This document shows positions 7,922-19,766 of a DNA stretch of 49,777 nucleotides, piece after piece. The DNA is taken from contig NZ_CALWUN010000007.1 in the NCBI RefSeq assembly GCF_944384735.1, positions 1 to 49,777 on the forward strand, read 5' to 3'. Below the pieces are notes generated by a model, which was not told where the DNA came from, searched no databases, and saw only the letters and a list, made by a program, of their open reading frames with translations. Both the position numbers and the translations under genes were made by a program. The DNA comes from an uncultured Agathobaculum sp. Lineage in GTDB: Bacteria; Bacillota; Clostridia; Oscillospirales; Butyricicoccaceae. Numbering within the stretch: the stretch's first letter is position 1; every line of letters begins with the position of its first letter.

Positions 7922-8301
7922 CGGGGATGCAAATTGTGCGCGAGGAGACGCGGCGCATGCTGCGCGGTTTCGCGCCGCTGACGCTGATCGCCTTTGGCGC
8001 GCTGCTGCTGGCCGGCTGCGACCCGCTGCGCGCGGGGGTCAGCCTGCTGCTGGGCGCGGCATACGCACTGCTGCTGTTCCGCATGCTCGCCGCAAGCGCG
8101 GCGCGCGCGGCGCTGTTCCCGCCGGCGCAGGCGGTTCGCCGGGTGCGGACAGGCTACCTGTTCCGCTATGTGCTGACCGGCATCATGGTGTTCGCCGCCA
8201 TCAAGGCGCCGTTCATCCATCCGCTGGCGGCGGTGCTGCCGCTCTTCTTTCCCAAGGTGATCCTGCTCTGGTGTAATGTAGTTCAGAGGAAAGGAGGTTA
8301 G
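7918..8301 (+). CDS. atpI: ATP synthase subunit I-like membrane protein
   Basis: 127 residues with four hydrophobic helices in two pairs (FAPLTLIAFGALLLAG, AGVSLLLGAAYALLLF, then two after a basic loop RRVRTGY). This matches the ATP synthase I chain family, a chaperone-like factor for c-ring assembly that is not part of the mature enzyme. The start is TTG 7918, seven bases after GGAAGGAGA and overlapping the atpZ stop by four bases; ATG 7927 is too far from the binding site. It precedes atpB by three bases. Function is inferred from fold and position. Confidence 0.72.
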   Translation: MTGMQIVREETRRMLRGFAPLTLIAFGALLLAGCDPLRAGVSLLLGAAYALLLFRMLAASAARAALFPPAQAVRRVRTGYLFRYVLTGIMVFAAIKAPFIHPLAAVLPLFFPKVILLWCNVVQRKGG

Positions 8302-8304
8302 ACG

Positions 8305-9334
<1,030 letters not shown>

Positions 9335-9394
9335 GCAGGGACAGGCTTTACGGCATGAACGGAGCATACTTCCGTTTGGGAAGGAGGTAAAACA

Positions 9395-9889
9395 GTGGGA
9401 TTTGAGTCCTTTGTGTATATCAACGGATGGAATATCTTCGTGACGATGTGCAACACGCTCATCACCTTTTTGATCATCAAGAAGTTCCTGTTCGGGCCGG
9501 TGCGCAAGATGCTCGCTGCGCGTGAGGAAGAAGTGCAGGCTATGTACGCCAACGCCGAACAGGCGCAGACCGAGGCTGAAAACCTGCGCACGGAGTATAC
9601 CACGCGCCTGTCCAAGGCCAAGGAGGAGGCCGCCGAGATCGTCGGCTCCGCTACCCGCCGCGCGACGGTGCGCTCGGAGGAGATCCTCAAGGAGTCCTCG
9701 CAGCAGGCTGCCGCTATGATGAAGAAGGCCGAGAACACGATTGAGCAGGAGCGCAAGAAGGCCATGAATGAGCTGAAGGACGAGGTTGCAAGCCTGTCTG
9801 TCATGATCGCCTCCAAGGTCGTCGAGCGCGACGTCAAGCAGGCCGATCACGACCGCTTCATCGAAGAGTTTATCGACAAGGTAGGGTGA
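9395..9889 (+). CDS. atpF: F1Fo ATP synthase subunit b
   Basis: 164 residues: one N-terminal membrane helix (about residues 8-28), followed by a long, highly charged helix rich in Glu, Lys, Arg and Ala with the 11-residue periodicity of the right-handed b-subunit coiled coil, ending in a C-terminal segment that binds delta. It forms the peripheral stalk as a dimer. GTG 9395 is the start, eight bases after AAGGAGG. The 60-base gap after atpE contains only this ribosome binding site. One b gene only, as in other Firmicutes. Confidence 0.93.
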   Translation: MGFESFVYINGWNIFVTMCNTLITFLIIKKFLFGPVRKMLAAREEEVQAMYANAEQAQTEAENLRTEYTTRLSKAKEEAAEIVGSATRRATVRSEEILKESSQQAAAMMKKAENTIEQERKKAMNELKDEVASLSVMIASKVVERDVKQADHDRFIEEFIDKVG

Positions 9890-9895
9890 GCGCGG

Positions 9896-11960
<2,065 letters not shown>

Positions 11961-11980
11961 GCGGGGGAGGGGACTGAACT

Positions 11981-14274
<2,294 letters not shown>

Positions 14275-14275
14275 T

Positions 14276-14677
14276 ATGGCTACCTTCCATCTCAAGGTGC
14301 TGACGGTCGACCGCTGCTTCTTTGACGATGAGGTCGACCAGATCGTCATCCGCACCACGCAGGGCGATGTCGGCATCCTGCCGAACCATGTGCCCTATAC
14401 CGCGGCGCTCGGCATTGGCGGGCTGAACATCATCCAGAATGGGCAGTCCCGTGTCGCGGCGATCGCCGGCGGCTTTGTCGACGTATCGCGCGAGCAGACG
14501 GTCGTGCTCGCCCGCACCTGCGAATGGGCGGACGAGATCGACATCAACCGCGCCCGCGAGGCCGCCGAGCGCGCCCGTGCCATCCTTCAGCAGAAGGAGA
14601 GCGAGCACGAGCACGATGTGGCGCAGATCAAGCTGAAAAAGGCGATCAACCGCATGCGCATCGCGGAGGACAAGTAA
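14276..14677 (+). CDS. atpC: F1Fo ATP synthase subunit epsilon
   Basis: 133 residues. N-terminal beta-sandwich (MATFHLKVLTVDRCFF to roughly residue 85, with GDVGILPNHVP) and a C-terminal two-helix domain (INRAREAAERARAIL, KLKKAINRMRIAE) that can inhibit ATP hydrolysis. Last gene of the operon. Start is ATG 14276, one base after the atpD stop codon, with AAGGGGG inside the end of atpD as binding site. Confidence 0.93.
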   Translation: MATFHLKVLTVDRCFFDDEVDQIVIRTTQGDVGILPNHVPYTAALGIGGLNIIQNGQSRVAAIAGGFVDVSREQTVVLARTCEWADEIDINRAREAAERARAILQQKESEHEHDVAQIKLKKAINRMRIAEDK

Positions 14678-14690
14678 ACAACACCGCAAA

Positions 14691-14720
14691 GCCGCCCGTT
14701 GTTGAAACGGGCGGCTTTGG
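14691..14720 (+). terminator. Terminator of the atp operon (hairpin copy 1)
   Basis: GCCGCCCGTT (14691-14700) pairs with AACGGGCGGC (14706-14715) around GTTGA, followed by TTTGGTTT. The loop and right arm recur almost exactly at 14820-14834. Confidence 0.75.
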
Positions 14721-14775
14721 TTTGCTCAAAAACTTTTCGCGCCGCAAAACGATCGAAAGCGTGGTCCCGATCGAG

Positions 14776-14807
14776 AGGCTGTCGAAAACTATGTTTTTCG
14801 ACAGCCT
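14776..14807. repeat. Perfect inverted repeat between two terminator copies
   Basis: AGGCTGTCGAAAA (14776-14788) and TTTTCGACAGCCT (14795-14807) form a 13-bp stem with a CTATGT loop. Its arms carry A- and T-runs, so it may be a further bidirectional terminator. GGCTGTCGAAAA-type hairpins are frequent in Firmicutes intergenic regions, so a dispersed palindromic repeat is another reading. Confidence 0.65.
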
Positions 14808-14811
14808 AAAC

Positions 14812-14842
14812 CCGTCCGTTGTTGAAACGGGCGGTTTTTTTT
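14812..14842 (+). terminator. Terminator, hairpin copy 2
   Basis: CCGTCCGTT (14812-14820) pairs with AACGGGCGG (14826-14834), with one G-T pair, followed by eight T. It shares the segment GTTGTTGAAACGGGCGG with copy 1 at 14699-14714. Confidence 0.75.
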
Positions 14843-14850
14843 GCTATACT
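14822..14850 (+). promoter_or_regulatory. Promoter embedded in the terminator hairpin
   Basis: TTGAAA (14822-14827), located in the loop and right arm of hairpin copy 2, is exactly 17 bases from TATACT (14845-14850), which follows the T-run. It would drive the YoaK-family gene. Copy 1 has the same TTGAAA but no -10 at the matching distance. Confidence 0.65.
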
Positions 14851-14882
14851 GGGGAGCGGAAACAAGATGGAGGGTGACGGAT

Positions 14883-15572
14883 ATGGGAGAAAGAAACGGG
14901 CAGATGTCGGAATCGCTGCTGCTGGGCGGCCTGCTCGCGCTGGCAGGCGGCTTCTTTGACGCCTATACCTACCTCTGCCGCGGCGGCGTGTTCGCCAACG
15001 CGCAGACGGGCAACATCGTGCTGTTCGGCCTCGAGCTTGCCGAGCGGCAGTGGCTGCGCGCGCTGACCTATCTGCTGCCCATTGTAGCGTTTGCGCTGGG
15101 CGTGGTCGCGGCCGAGCTGGTCAAGCGGCGCGGCAAGCGGGCGCACCGGCCGGACAGTGCGCTGCACTGGCGGCAGACGGTTGTGCTGGCCGAGGTGCTC
15201 ATCCTTGCGGTGGTGTCTTTTGCACCGCAGGAGCTGAACACGGCGGTCAATATCTCGATCTCGTTTGTCTGCGCCATGCAGGTCGAGACCTTCCGCAAGG
15301 TGCGCGGCAGCGCGTTTGCGACCACGATGTGCACGGGCAACCTGCGCTCGGGCACCGAGCAGCTGGTGCTCTGGAGGCAGACCGGCGACCGAAAGGCTGC
15401 GCGCAAGGCACGGCACTATTATGCCATTATCCTGTGGTTTATCGTGGGCGCGGCGCTCGGGGCGCTGTGCACCGACGCATGGGGCGGGCGCGCGCTGCTG
15501 CTGACCTGTGCGCCGCTGCTCGCGGCGTTCGGCCTGATGTTCCGGGAACAGGAGGCGCATGCCCCGCGATGA
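14883..15572 (+). CDS. YoaK/DUF1275-family membrane protein
   Basis: 229 residues with about six membrane segments. The opening GGLLALAGGFFDAYTYL-type helix, the NAQTGNIVLFGL motif near residue 40 and the TTMCTGNLRSG motif in the second half are typical of the YoaK (DUF1275) family, an uncharacterised integral membrane family. GGAGG at 14869-14873 selects ATG 14883; ATG 14904 (MSESLLLG) is a possible alternative. Monocistronic with its own promoter and terminator. No function can be assigned from the neighbourhood. Confidence 0.78.
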   Translation: MGERNGQMSESLLLGGLLALAGGFFDAYTYLCRGGVFANAQTGNIVLFGLELAERQWLRALTYLLPIVAFALGVVAAELVKRRGKRAHRPDSALHWRQTVVLAEVLILAVVSFAPQELNTAVNISISFVCAMQVETFRKVRGSAFATTMCTGNLRSGTEQLVLWRQTGDRKAARKARHYYAIILWFIVGAALGALCTDAWGGRALLLTCAPLLAAFGLMFREQEAHAPR

Positions 15573-15579
15573 CAAGAAT

Positions 15580-15604
15580 ACGTGCCTGCGGGCGCGTCTT
15601 TTTT
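15580..15604 (+). terminator. Rho-independent terminator
   Basis: ACGTGCC (15580-15586), loop TGCG, GGCGCGT (15591-15597) with one T-G pair, then C and six T. Confidence 0.75.
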
Positions 15605-15639
15605 GTCGGTTTTGGTCGGCCGTGGGACAGCCGCTTCCG

Positions 15640-15668
15640 TTGACATTTGCTAACTGCCATTTTATAAT
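15640..15668 (+). promoter_or_regulatory. Consensus promoter of feoAB
   Basis: TTGACA (15640-15645) and TATAAT (15663-15668) with a 17-base spacer: a perfect sigma-A promoter. Confidence 0.88.
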
Positions 15669-15677
15669 AAAATGGCA
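15655..15677. promoter_or_regulatory. Palindromic operator candidate covering the feo -10 box
   Basis: TGCCATTTTA (15655-15664) and TAAAATGGCA (15668-15677) form a perfect inverted repeat with a three-base centre. The TATAAT box lies inside it, so a bound protein would block RNA polymerase. An iron-responsive repressor is the obvious candidate given the genes downstream, but the sequence is not a textbook Fur or DtxR box. Confidence 0.55.
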
Positions 15678-15709
15678 TGGGGCCTTTTGCCCATGCATGG
15701 GGGCAAAAT

Positions 15710-15940
15710 ATGAAAACACTCAATAACTTAAAGCCGGGGCAGAGCGGTGTGGTCGCGTCGATCACGGCCGAGGGCGCGCTCAAACGGCACTTTCTCGATA
15801 TGGGCATCACCAAGGGCGTGGTGGTGACGATGGAGCGCATCGCGCCGTTCGGCGATCCGGTCGCGGTGCGCCTGCGTGGATACAGCCTGTCGCTGCGCCG
15901 CGAGGAAGCGAAAAAAATCGTGCTGGAGGAGGGCGCATGA
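15710..15940 (+). CDS. feoA: Ferrous iron transport protein FeoA
   Basis: 76 residues, one SH3-like beta-barrel domain (NLKPGQSGVVASI...HFLDMGITKGVVVTMERIAPFGDPVAVRLRGY...), the typical cytosolic FeoA that assists FeoB. GGGGGC sits about seven bases before ATG 15710. Its last four bases overlap the feoB start (ATGA), so the two are translationally coupled. Confidence 0.9.
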   Translation: MKTLNNLKPGQSGVVASITAEGALKRHFLDMGITKGVVVTMERIAPFGDPVAVRLRGYSLSLRREEAKKIVLEEGA

Positions 15941-17961
15941 GCAGCAGGAAAAAGACCGTTGCCATCATCGGCAACCCGAACAGCGGCAAGACCACGCTGT
16001 TCAACCGGCTGACCGGCTCCAACCAGCACGTTGGCAATTGGCCGGGCGTAACTGTCGACCGCAAGACCGGCCATATCTGCCACGACGGCGTGGGCATCGA
16101 CATCGTCGACCTGCCCGGCATCTATTCCCTCTCGCCCTATACGCAGGAGGAGATCATCGCGCGCGAGTTTGTGCTGTCGGACGAGTTGGACGGCATCCTC
16201 AACATCGTCGACGCCGCAAACATCGAGCGCAACCTGTACCTGACCCTGCAGCTGATCGCCATGGGCTTGCCGATGGTGGTCGCGCTGGGGTTTATGGACG
16301 ATGTGCGTGCACAGGGCATCGTCATCGACTGTGAAGAGCTGTCCAAGCGGCTGGGCGTGCCGGTCGTGCCGATCTCGGCCAAAAAGGGCGAAAATATGCA
16401 CGACCTGCTCGACGAGCTGGCGCACGGCATGCGTGCGCCGGCCAAGCAGCCCGCCTATCTGCACGGTGTGGGCGCGGCCATCCGCCGCGCGGCCGAGCAA
16501 TTGCAGCCGCTGCCGCTCAGGCGGTGCAGCCTGCCGTTTTATGCGGCAAAGCTGCTGGAGGGCGATTCGGCCATGTGGGAGCAGATGGACCGCATCCCCA
16601 TGCCGCAGTCCATGCGGGACGAGATCAACTCGATCGCGGCGGGCATGCAGAGCCATGCCAACCTGACCGATAAGGAAATGGTGCTGGCCGACGCACTCTA
16701 CGACTACATCGAGGAGATCGTGCGCGCGTCCTACCGCCGTCCCAAGGTGCGGCAGGAGACGCTGACCGAGCGCATCGACAAAATCGTGCTGCACCGCGTG
16801 TGGGCGCTGCCGATCTTCGCGTTCTTCATGTTCCTGATGTTCTGGTGTACGTTTGGGCCGCTCGGCTCACTGCTGGGCGACGGCATGGAATATCTGATTC
16901 AAGGCGTGATTTCGCCCGCCATCCACCGCGGCCTGACCGCCGCCGGCACGGCCGACTGGCTGGTCGGCCTGATCTGCGACGGCGCGATCGGCGGCGTGGG
17001 CGGCGTTTTAAGCTTTCTGCCGCAGATCGTTATCCTGTTCTTTTTCCTGTCGGTACTGGAGGATACCGGTTATCTGGCGCGCGTGGCGTTTATCATGGAC
17101 ACGCTGCTGCGCCGCATCGGCCTGTCGGGCAAGTCGTTCGTGCCCATGCTGATGGGCTTCGGCTGCACGACGCCCGCCGTCATGGCGGCGCGCACGATGG
17201 AGAACGACGCCGACCGCCGCATGACCATCATGTTGACGCCCTTCATGTCCTGCGGCGCCAAGCTGCCGGTCTATGCGCTGGTGGCGGGTGCGATCTTCGG
17301 CCGGCATCAGGGGCTGGTCGTCATCAGCCTGTATGTGCTCGGCATCCTGATGGGCATTCTGGCAGGCTTTATCCTTAAAAAGACGATATTCAAAGAGGTT
17401 TCCTCGGGCTTTGTGCTCGAGCTGCCGACCTACCGCATGCCGTCTTTCAAGGGAACGGTGCTTAACATGTGGCAAAAGGCCAAGGACTTTATCACGCGCG
17501 CAGGCACACTGATTTTTCTGATGAGTGTGGTCATCTGGCTGCTGCAAAACTTTACGCCGTCTCTGGCGGTGGCGCAGAACGCGGGGGAGAGCATCCTCGG
17601 CGTGATTGGCACCTGTATCGCGCCGGTGTTTGCGCCGCTTGGCTTTGGCCAGTGGCAGGAGTCGGTCGCGCTGCTGACCGGTCTGGTCGCAAAGGAAGCG
17701 GTCGTGTCCACCATGAACGTGCTGTACGGCGCGAGCGGGGACAGCGCGGCGCTGTCCGGCCTGCTCGGCACGGTATTCACGCCGCTGTCCGGCTATTCGT
17801 TTTTGGTGTTTACGCTGCTGTACATGCCCTGCATGTCGGCGTTTGCCACGATCAAGCGTGAAATGGGCGGCTGGCGCTGGGCGTTCGGCGCGGCGGCTTT
17901 CCAGACGGCGCTGGCATACCTTGCGGCGCTGGTGATTTATCAGGTGGGATGCCTGCTTTGA
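15937..17961 (+). CDS. feoB: Ferrous iron transporter FeoB
   Basis: 674 residues. Inner-membrane Fe2+ transporter with an N-terminal G-protein domain (about residues 1-165), a helical spacer (to ~255) and a membrane part with the two Gate repeats (GFGCTTPAVMAART and the LLTGLVAKEAVVSTM region). G1 is GNPNSGKT (12-19) and G3 is DLPG (58-61). The G4 motif, normally NxxD (for example ALNMLD), reads LGFMDD: Gly118 replaces the Asn while Asp121 is kept. That Asn contacts the guanine base, so nucleotide affinity or specificity may differ. G5 is PISAKKG. No FeoC follows. Confidence 0.93.
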   Translation: MSSRKKTVAIIGNPNSGKTTLFNRLTGSNQHVGNWPGVTVDRKTGHICHDGVGIDIVDLPGIYSLSPYTQEEIIAREFVLSDELDGILNIVDAANIERNLYLTLQLIAMGLPMVVALGFMDDVRAQGIVIDCEELSKRLGVPVVPISAKKGENMHDLLDELAHGMRAPAKQPAYLHGVGAAIRRAAEQLQPLPLRRCSLPFYAAKLLEGDSAMWEQMDRIPMPQSMRDEINSIAAGMQSHANLTDKEMVLADALYDYIEEIVRASYRRPKVRQETLTERIDKIVLHRVWALPIFAFFMFLMFWCTFGPLGSLLGDGMEYLIQGVISPAIHRGLTAAGTADWLVGLICDGAIGGVGGVLSFLPQIVILFFFLSVLEDTGYLARVAFIMDTLLRRIGLSGKSFVPMLMGFGCTTPAVMAARTMENDADRRMTIMLTPFMSCGAKLPVYALVAGAIFGRHQGLVVISLYVLGILMGILAGFILKKTIFKEVSSGFVLELPTYRMPSFKGTVLNMWQKAKDFITRAGTLIFLMSVVIWLLQNFTPSLAVAQNAGESILGVIGTCIAPVFAPLGFGQWQESVALLTGLVAKEAVVSTMNVLYGASGDSAALSGLLGTVFTPLSGYSFLVFTLLYMPCMSAFATIKREMGGWRWAFGAAAFQTALAYLAALVIYQVGCLL

Positions 17962-17997
17962 GCAGGCGGCATGAGAAGATGGGAAAGGATGGAACGC

Positions 17998-18804
17998 ATG
18001 TCGATCAAGCTGATTGCCGCCGACATGGACGGCACGCTGCTGGACAGTCAAAAGCGGCTGCCCGAGGGGCTGTTTTCGCTCATCCATACGCTGCGGGAAC
18101 GGGGGGTGCGCTTCGCGCCTGCGTCCGGACGGCAGTATTATACGCTGTATGAGCAGTTCGGTGAAATTGCGGACGAGCTGGTTTACATCTGTGAAAACGG
18201 CTCGGTGGTCTGCGACGGTTCGCGCATGATCTCGTTTGAAGCCATGCCGGCCGACGAGGTGTGCCGCTCGATCGAGCTGGTGCGCGCGCTGCCGGGCGTG
18301 GAGGCGATCGTGTCGGCGCGGTACGGCGGCTTTTACGAGACGGCGGACGACCCGGCTTTTCTGGCGAATGCGGCGCAGTACAGCGTGCGGCGCACGCAGG
18401 TGCCCGACCTGCTGGAATTCTGCCGCAACGAACCGGTGTGCAAGGTGGCGGTGTATTGCCGGGACCATGCGGAAGAGGTGTTGCTGCCGGCGTTCCATGA
18501 TTTTGCACAGACCTCGCAGCTGGTGGTTTCGGGCACGGACTGGATGGACCTGACGCGCCCCGGGATGAGCAAGGGGCTGGCGATCGGCGCGCTGTGCCGG
18601 AGCCTGCATATCACGCCGGACGAGTGCATGGCGTTTGGCGACTATATGAACGACCTCGAGCTGCTGCAGGCGGTCGGGGAGTCGTATGCGATGGAAAACG
18701 GGCATGAGGAACTGAAAAAAGCGGCCAAGCACATCTGCCCCTCCAACGATGAGGACGGTGTGTGCCGCACGATCCGGCGCGTGTTCGGGCTTGACAAGGC
18801 GTAA
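17998..18804 (+). CDS. Cof-type HAD-IIB phosphatase
   Basis: 268 residues. Motif I DMDGT with Asp9 and Asp11, motif II in FAPASGR, a large C2B cap in the middle, a conserved Lys in SKGLAIGAL (motif III) and FGDYMNDLEL as motif IV. This is the Cof/YbiV/YkrA type that dephosphorylates sugar phosphates, FMN or similar compounds; substrate unknown. ATG 17998 is chosen since AAAGGATGG lies just upstream and homology starts at MSIKLIAADMDG; ATG 17971 is in frame but lacks a good binding site. The promoter for the downstream folT gene overlaps its last codons. Confidence 0.85.
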   Translation: MSIKLIAADMDGTLLDSQKRLPEGLFSLIHTLRERGVRFAPASGRQYYTLYEQFGEIADELVYICENGSVVCDGSRMISFEAMPADEVCRSIELVRALPGVEAIVSARYGGFYETADDPAFLANAAQYSVRRTQVPDLLEFCRNEPVCKVAVYCRDHAEEVLLPAFHDFAQTSQLVVSGTDWMDLTRPGMSKGLAIGALCRSLHITPDECMAFGDYMNDLELLQAVGESYAMENGHEELKKAAKHICPSNDEDGVCRTIRRVFGLDKA

Positions 18805-18818
18805 AAGCATGATACAAT
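18791..18818 (+). promoter_or_regulatory. Promoter of the THF riboswitch and folT
   Basis: TTGACA (18791-18796) and TACAAT (18813-18818), 16-base spacer. It lies within the last codons and stop of the HAD gene, and transcription would begin just ahead of the riboswitch. Confidence 0.8.
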
Positions 18819-18831
18819 AGAAAACGGAAAA

Positions 18832-18935
18832 AGCAGAGTAGGCTGCAATGCGTTAAGTGCCGCTGGGACGGGGAGTTGTTCAGCGGACGAAAGGGAAGAA
18901 GTTCCCCTGCGGTATTGCGGCCGCATCCCGCTGCT
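18832..18935 (+). promoter_or_regulatory. Tetrahydrofolate (THF) riboswitch aptamer
   Basis: The characteristic core is present in order: GCAGAGTAGG at the 5' side, TGCGTTAAGTGCC, then a variable stem (CCGCTG...CAGCGG), ACGAAAGGG, and the closing CCGCATCCCGCTGC. P1 pairs AGCAG (18832-18836) with CTGCT (18931-18935). This is the consensus layout of the THF riboswitch class (GAGAGUAG / GCGUUAAGUG / CGAAGG / GCAUCCGCUC). It lies between a strong promoter and folT, exactly where folate transporters carry this element in Firmicutes. Confidence 0.93.
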
Positions 18936-18942
18936 GCAACTG

Positions 18943-18992
18943 TTTAGGCATTTCCTAAATTGCTGTGGCAACAGATGAAATGATTTAGGAGG
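18943..18992 (+). promoter_or_regulatory. Translational expression platform of the THF riboswitch
   Basis: CCTAAAT (18954-18960) can pair either with TTTAGG upstream (18943-18948) or with ATTTAGG downstream (18983-18989), which is the start of the folT ribosome binding site ATTTAGGAGG. A small CTGT/ACAG hairpin (18963-18974) would stack inside the second structure. The two pairings exclude each other, so ligand binding could decide whether the binding site is free. No T-run is present, so control is probably of translation. Confidence 0.7.
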
Positions 18993-19003
18993 TGTCTTTT
19001 TCT

Positions 19004-19600
19004 ATGTCCAAAAAGAAAAATATTTTTGTCCGCTCGCTGCACGAGCTAAAAAGCACGCGCTGCCTGGCGCTGACCGCGCTGCTGATCTCGGTCAATATCG
19101 CGCTCGATCTGCTCGGGCTGACCATCAAGCTGCCGCCCAACCTGCGCATCAGCTTCGGTTTCCTGTGCAACGCGGCGGTCGGCATGCTGTTCGGGCCGGC
19201 GGTCGGCATGATGGCGGGCGTGTGCACCGATGTGCTCGGCTATTTTGCCGGCAACCTGACGATGGGCGCCTATTTCCCCGGATGGACGCTGACGGCAGTG
19301 GTCGCCGGGTTGTTCTGGGGGCTGTGGCTCTATCCGCGCCGTGTGACCGTTGGACGCGCGCTGGGCGCCAAAGCCTGCATCAACCTGTTCTGCAACATCG
19401 GTCTGAACACCCTGTGGCTGACCATGACGGGCGGCGACGCGATGGGCGCGCTGCTTGTGCTGCGCGTGCCCAAAAACCTGATCCTGCTGCCCATCGAAAC
19501 GGTGCTGCTCTATTTTGCGATGCGGATGGTGCTGCGCCTGTACCGCACGCTGCCCGGCGCTTCCGGCGGGGAATGCGCGGCGGGGAAAAACACATTGTAA
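19004..19600 (+). CDS. folT: Folate ECF transporter S-component
   Basis: 198 residues with about six membrane helices. It binds folate and docks onto a shared ECF energising module (EcfA, EcfA', EcfT), which is not in this window. The pattern FGFLCNAAVGMLFGP followed by VGMMAGVCTDVLGYF is typical of the FolT family, and the THF riboswitch upstream supports folate as substrate. ATG 19004 is chosen over GTG 18992 because that GTG is part of the AGGAGG binding site. Monocistronic, ended by a strong hairpin. Confidence 0.9.
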   Translation: MSKKKNIFVRSLHELKSTRCLALTALLISVNIALDLLGLTIKLPPNLRISFGFLCNAAVGMLFGPAVGMMAGVCTDVLGYFAGNLTMGAYFPGWTLTAVVAGLFWGLWLYPRRVTVGRALGAKACINLFCNIGLNTLWLTMTGGDAMGALLVLRVPKNLILLPIETVLLYFAMRMVLRLYRTLPGASGGECAAGKNTL

Positions 19601-19611
19601 CGCAGCGCATG

Positions 19612-19639
19612 GCCGCCCGGCAGAGCCGGGCGGCTTTTT
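19612..19639 (+). terminator. Rho-independent terminator of folT
   Basis: GCCGCCCGGC (19612-19621), loop AGA, GCCGGGCGGC (19625-19634), TTTTT. Confidence 0.9.
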
Positions 19640-19682
19640 GTTAAGTGCTGTTTACTTTTTGTAGACTTTTCCCGATTTTCCC

Positions 19683-19711
19683 TATGCAAACGCGGGAACT
19701 TTTGGTATACT
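19683..19711 (+). promoter_or_regulatory. Probable promoter of the oxidoreductase gene
   Basis: TATACT (19706-19711) is a good -10; the -35 position 17 bases upstream (TATGCA) is poor, which suggests activation. The -10 is part of a small inverted repeat GTATA-CTA-TATAC. Confidence 0.4.
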
Positions 19712-19766
19712 ATATACGTTAGGGATGAACGGCGTGCTCCGTTCGCTGAAAGGAAGTGACTGCTTT

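Noticed and set aside
14691..14842. CRISPR-like or insertion-sequence repeat after atpC
   Set aside because: Only two copies of the hairpin are present, no regular spacing, no transposase and no target duplication; each copy works as a terminator.
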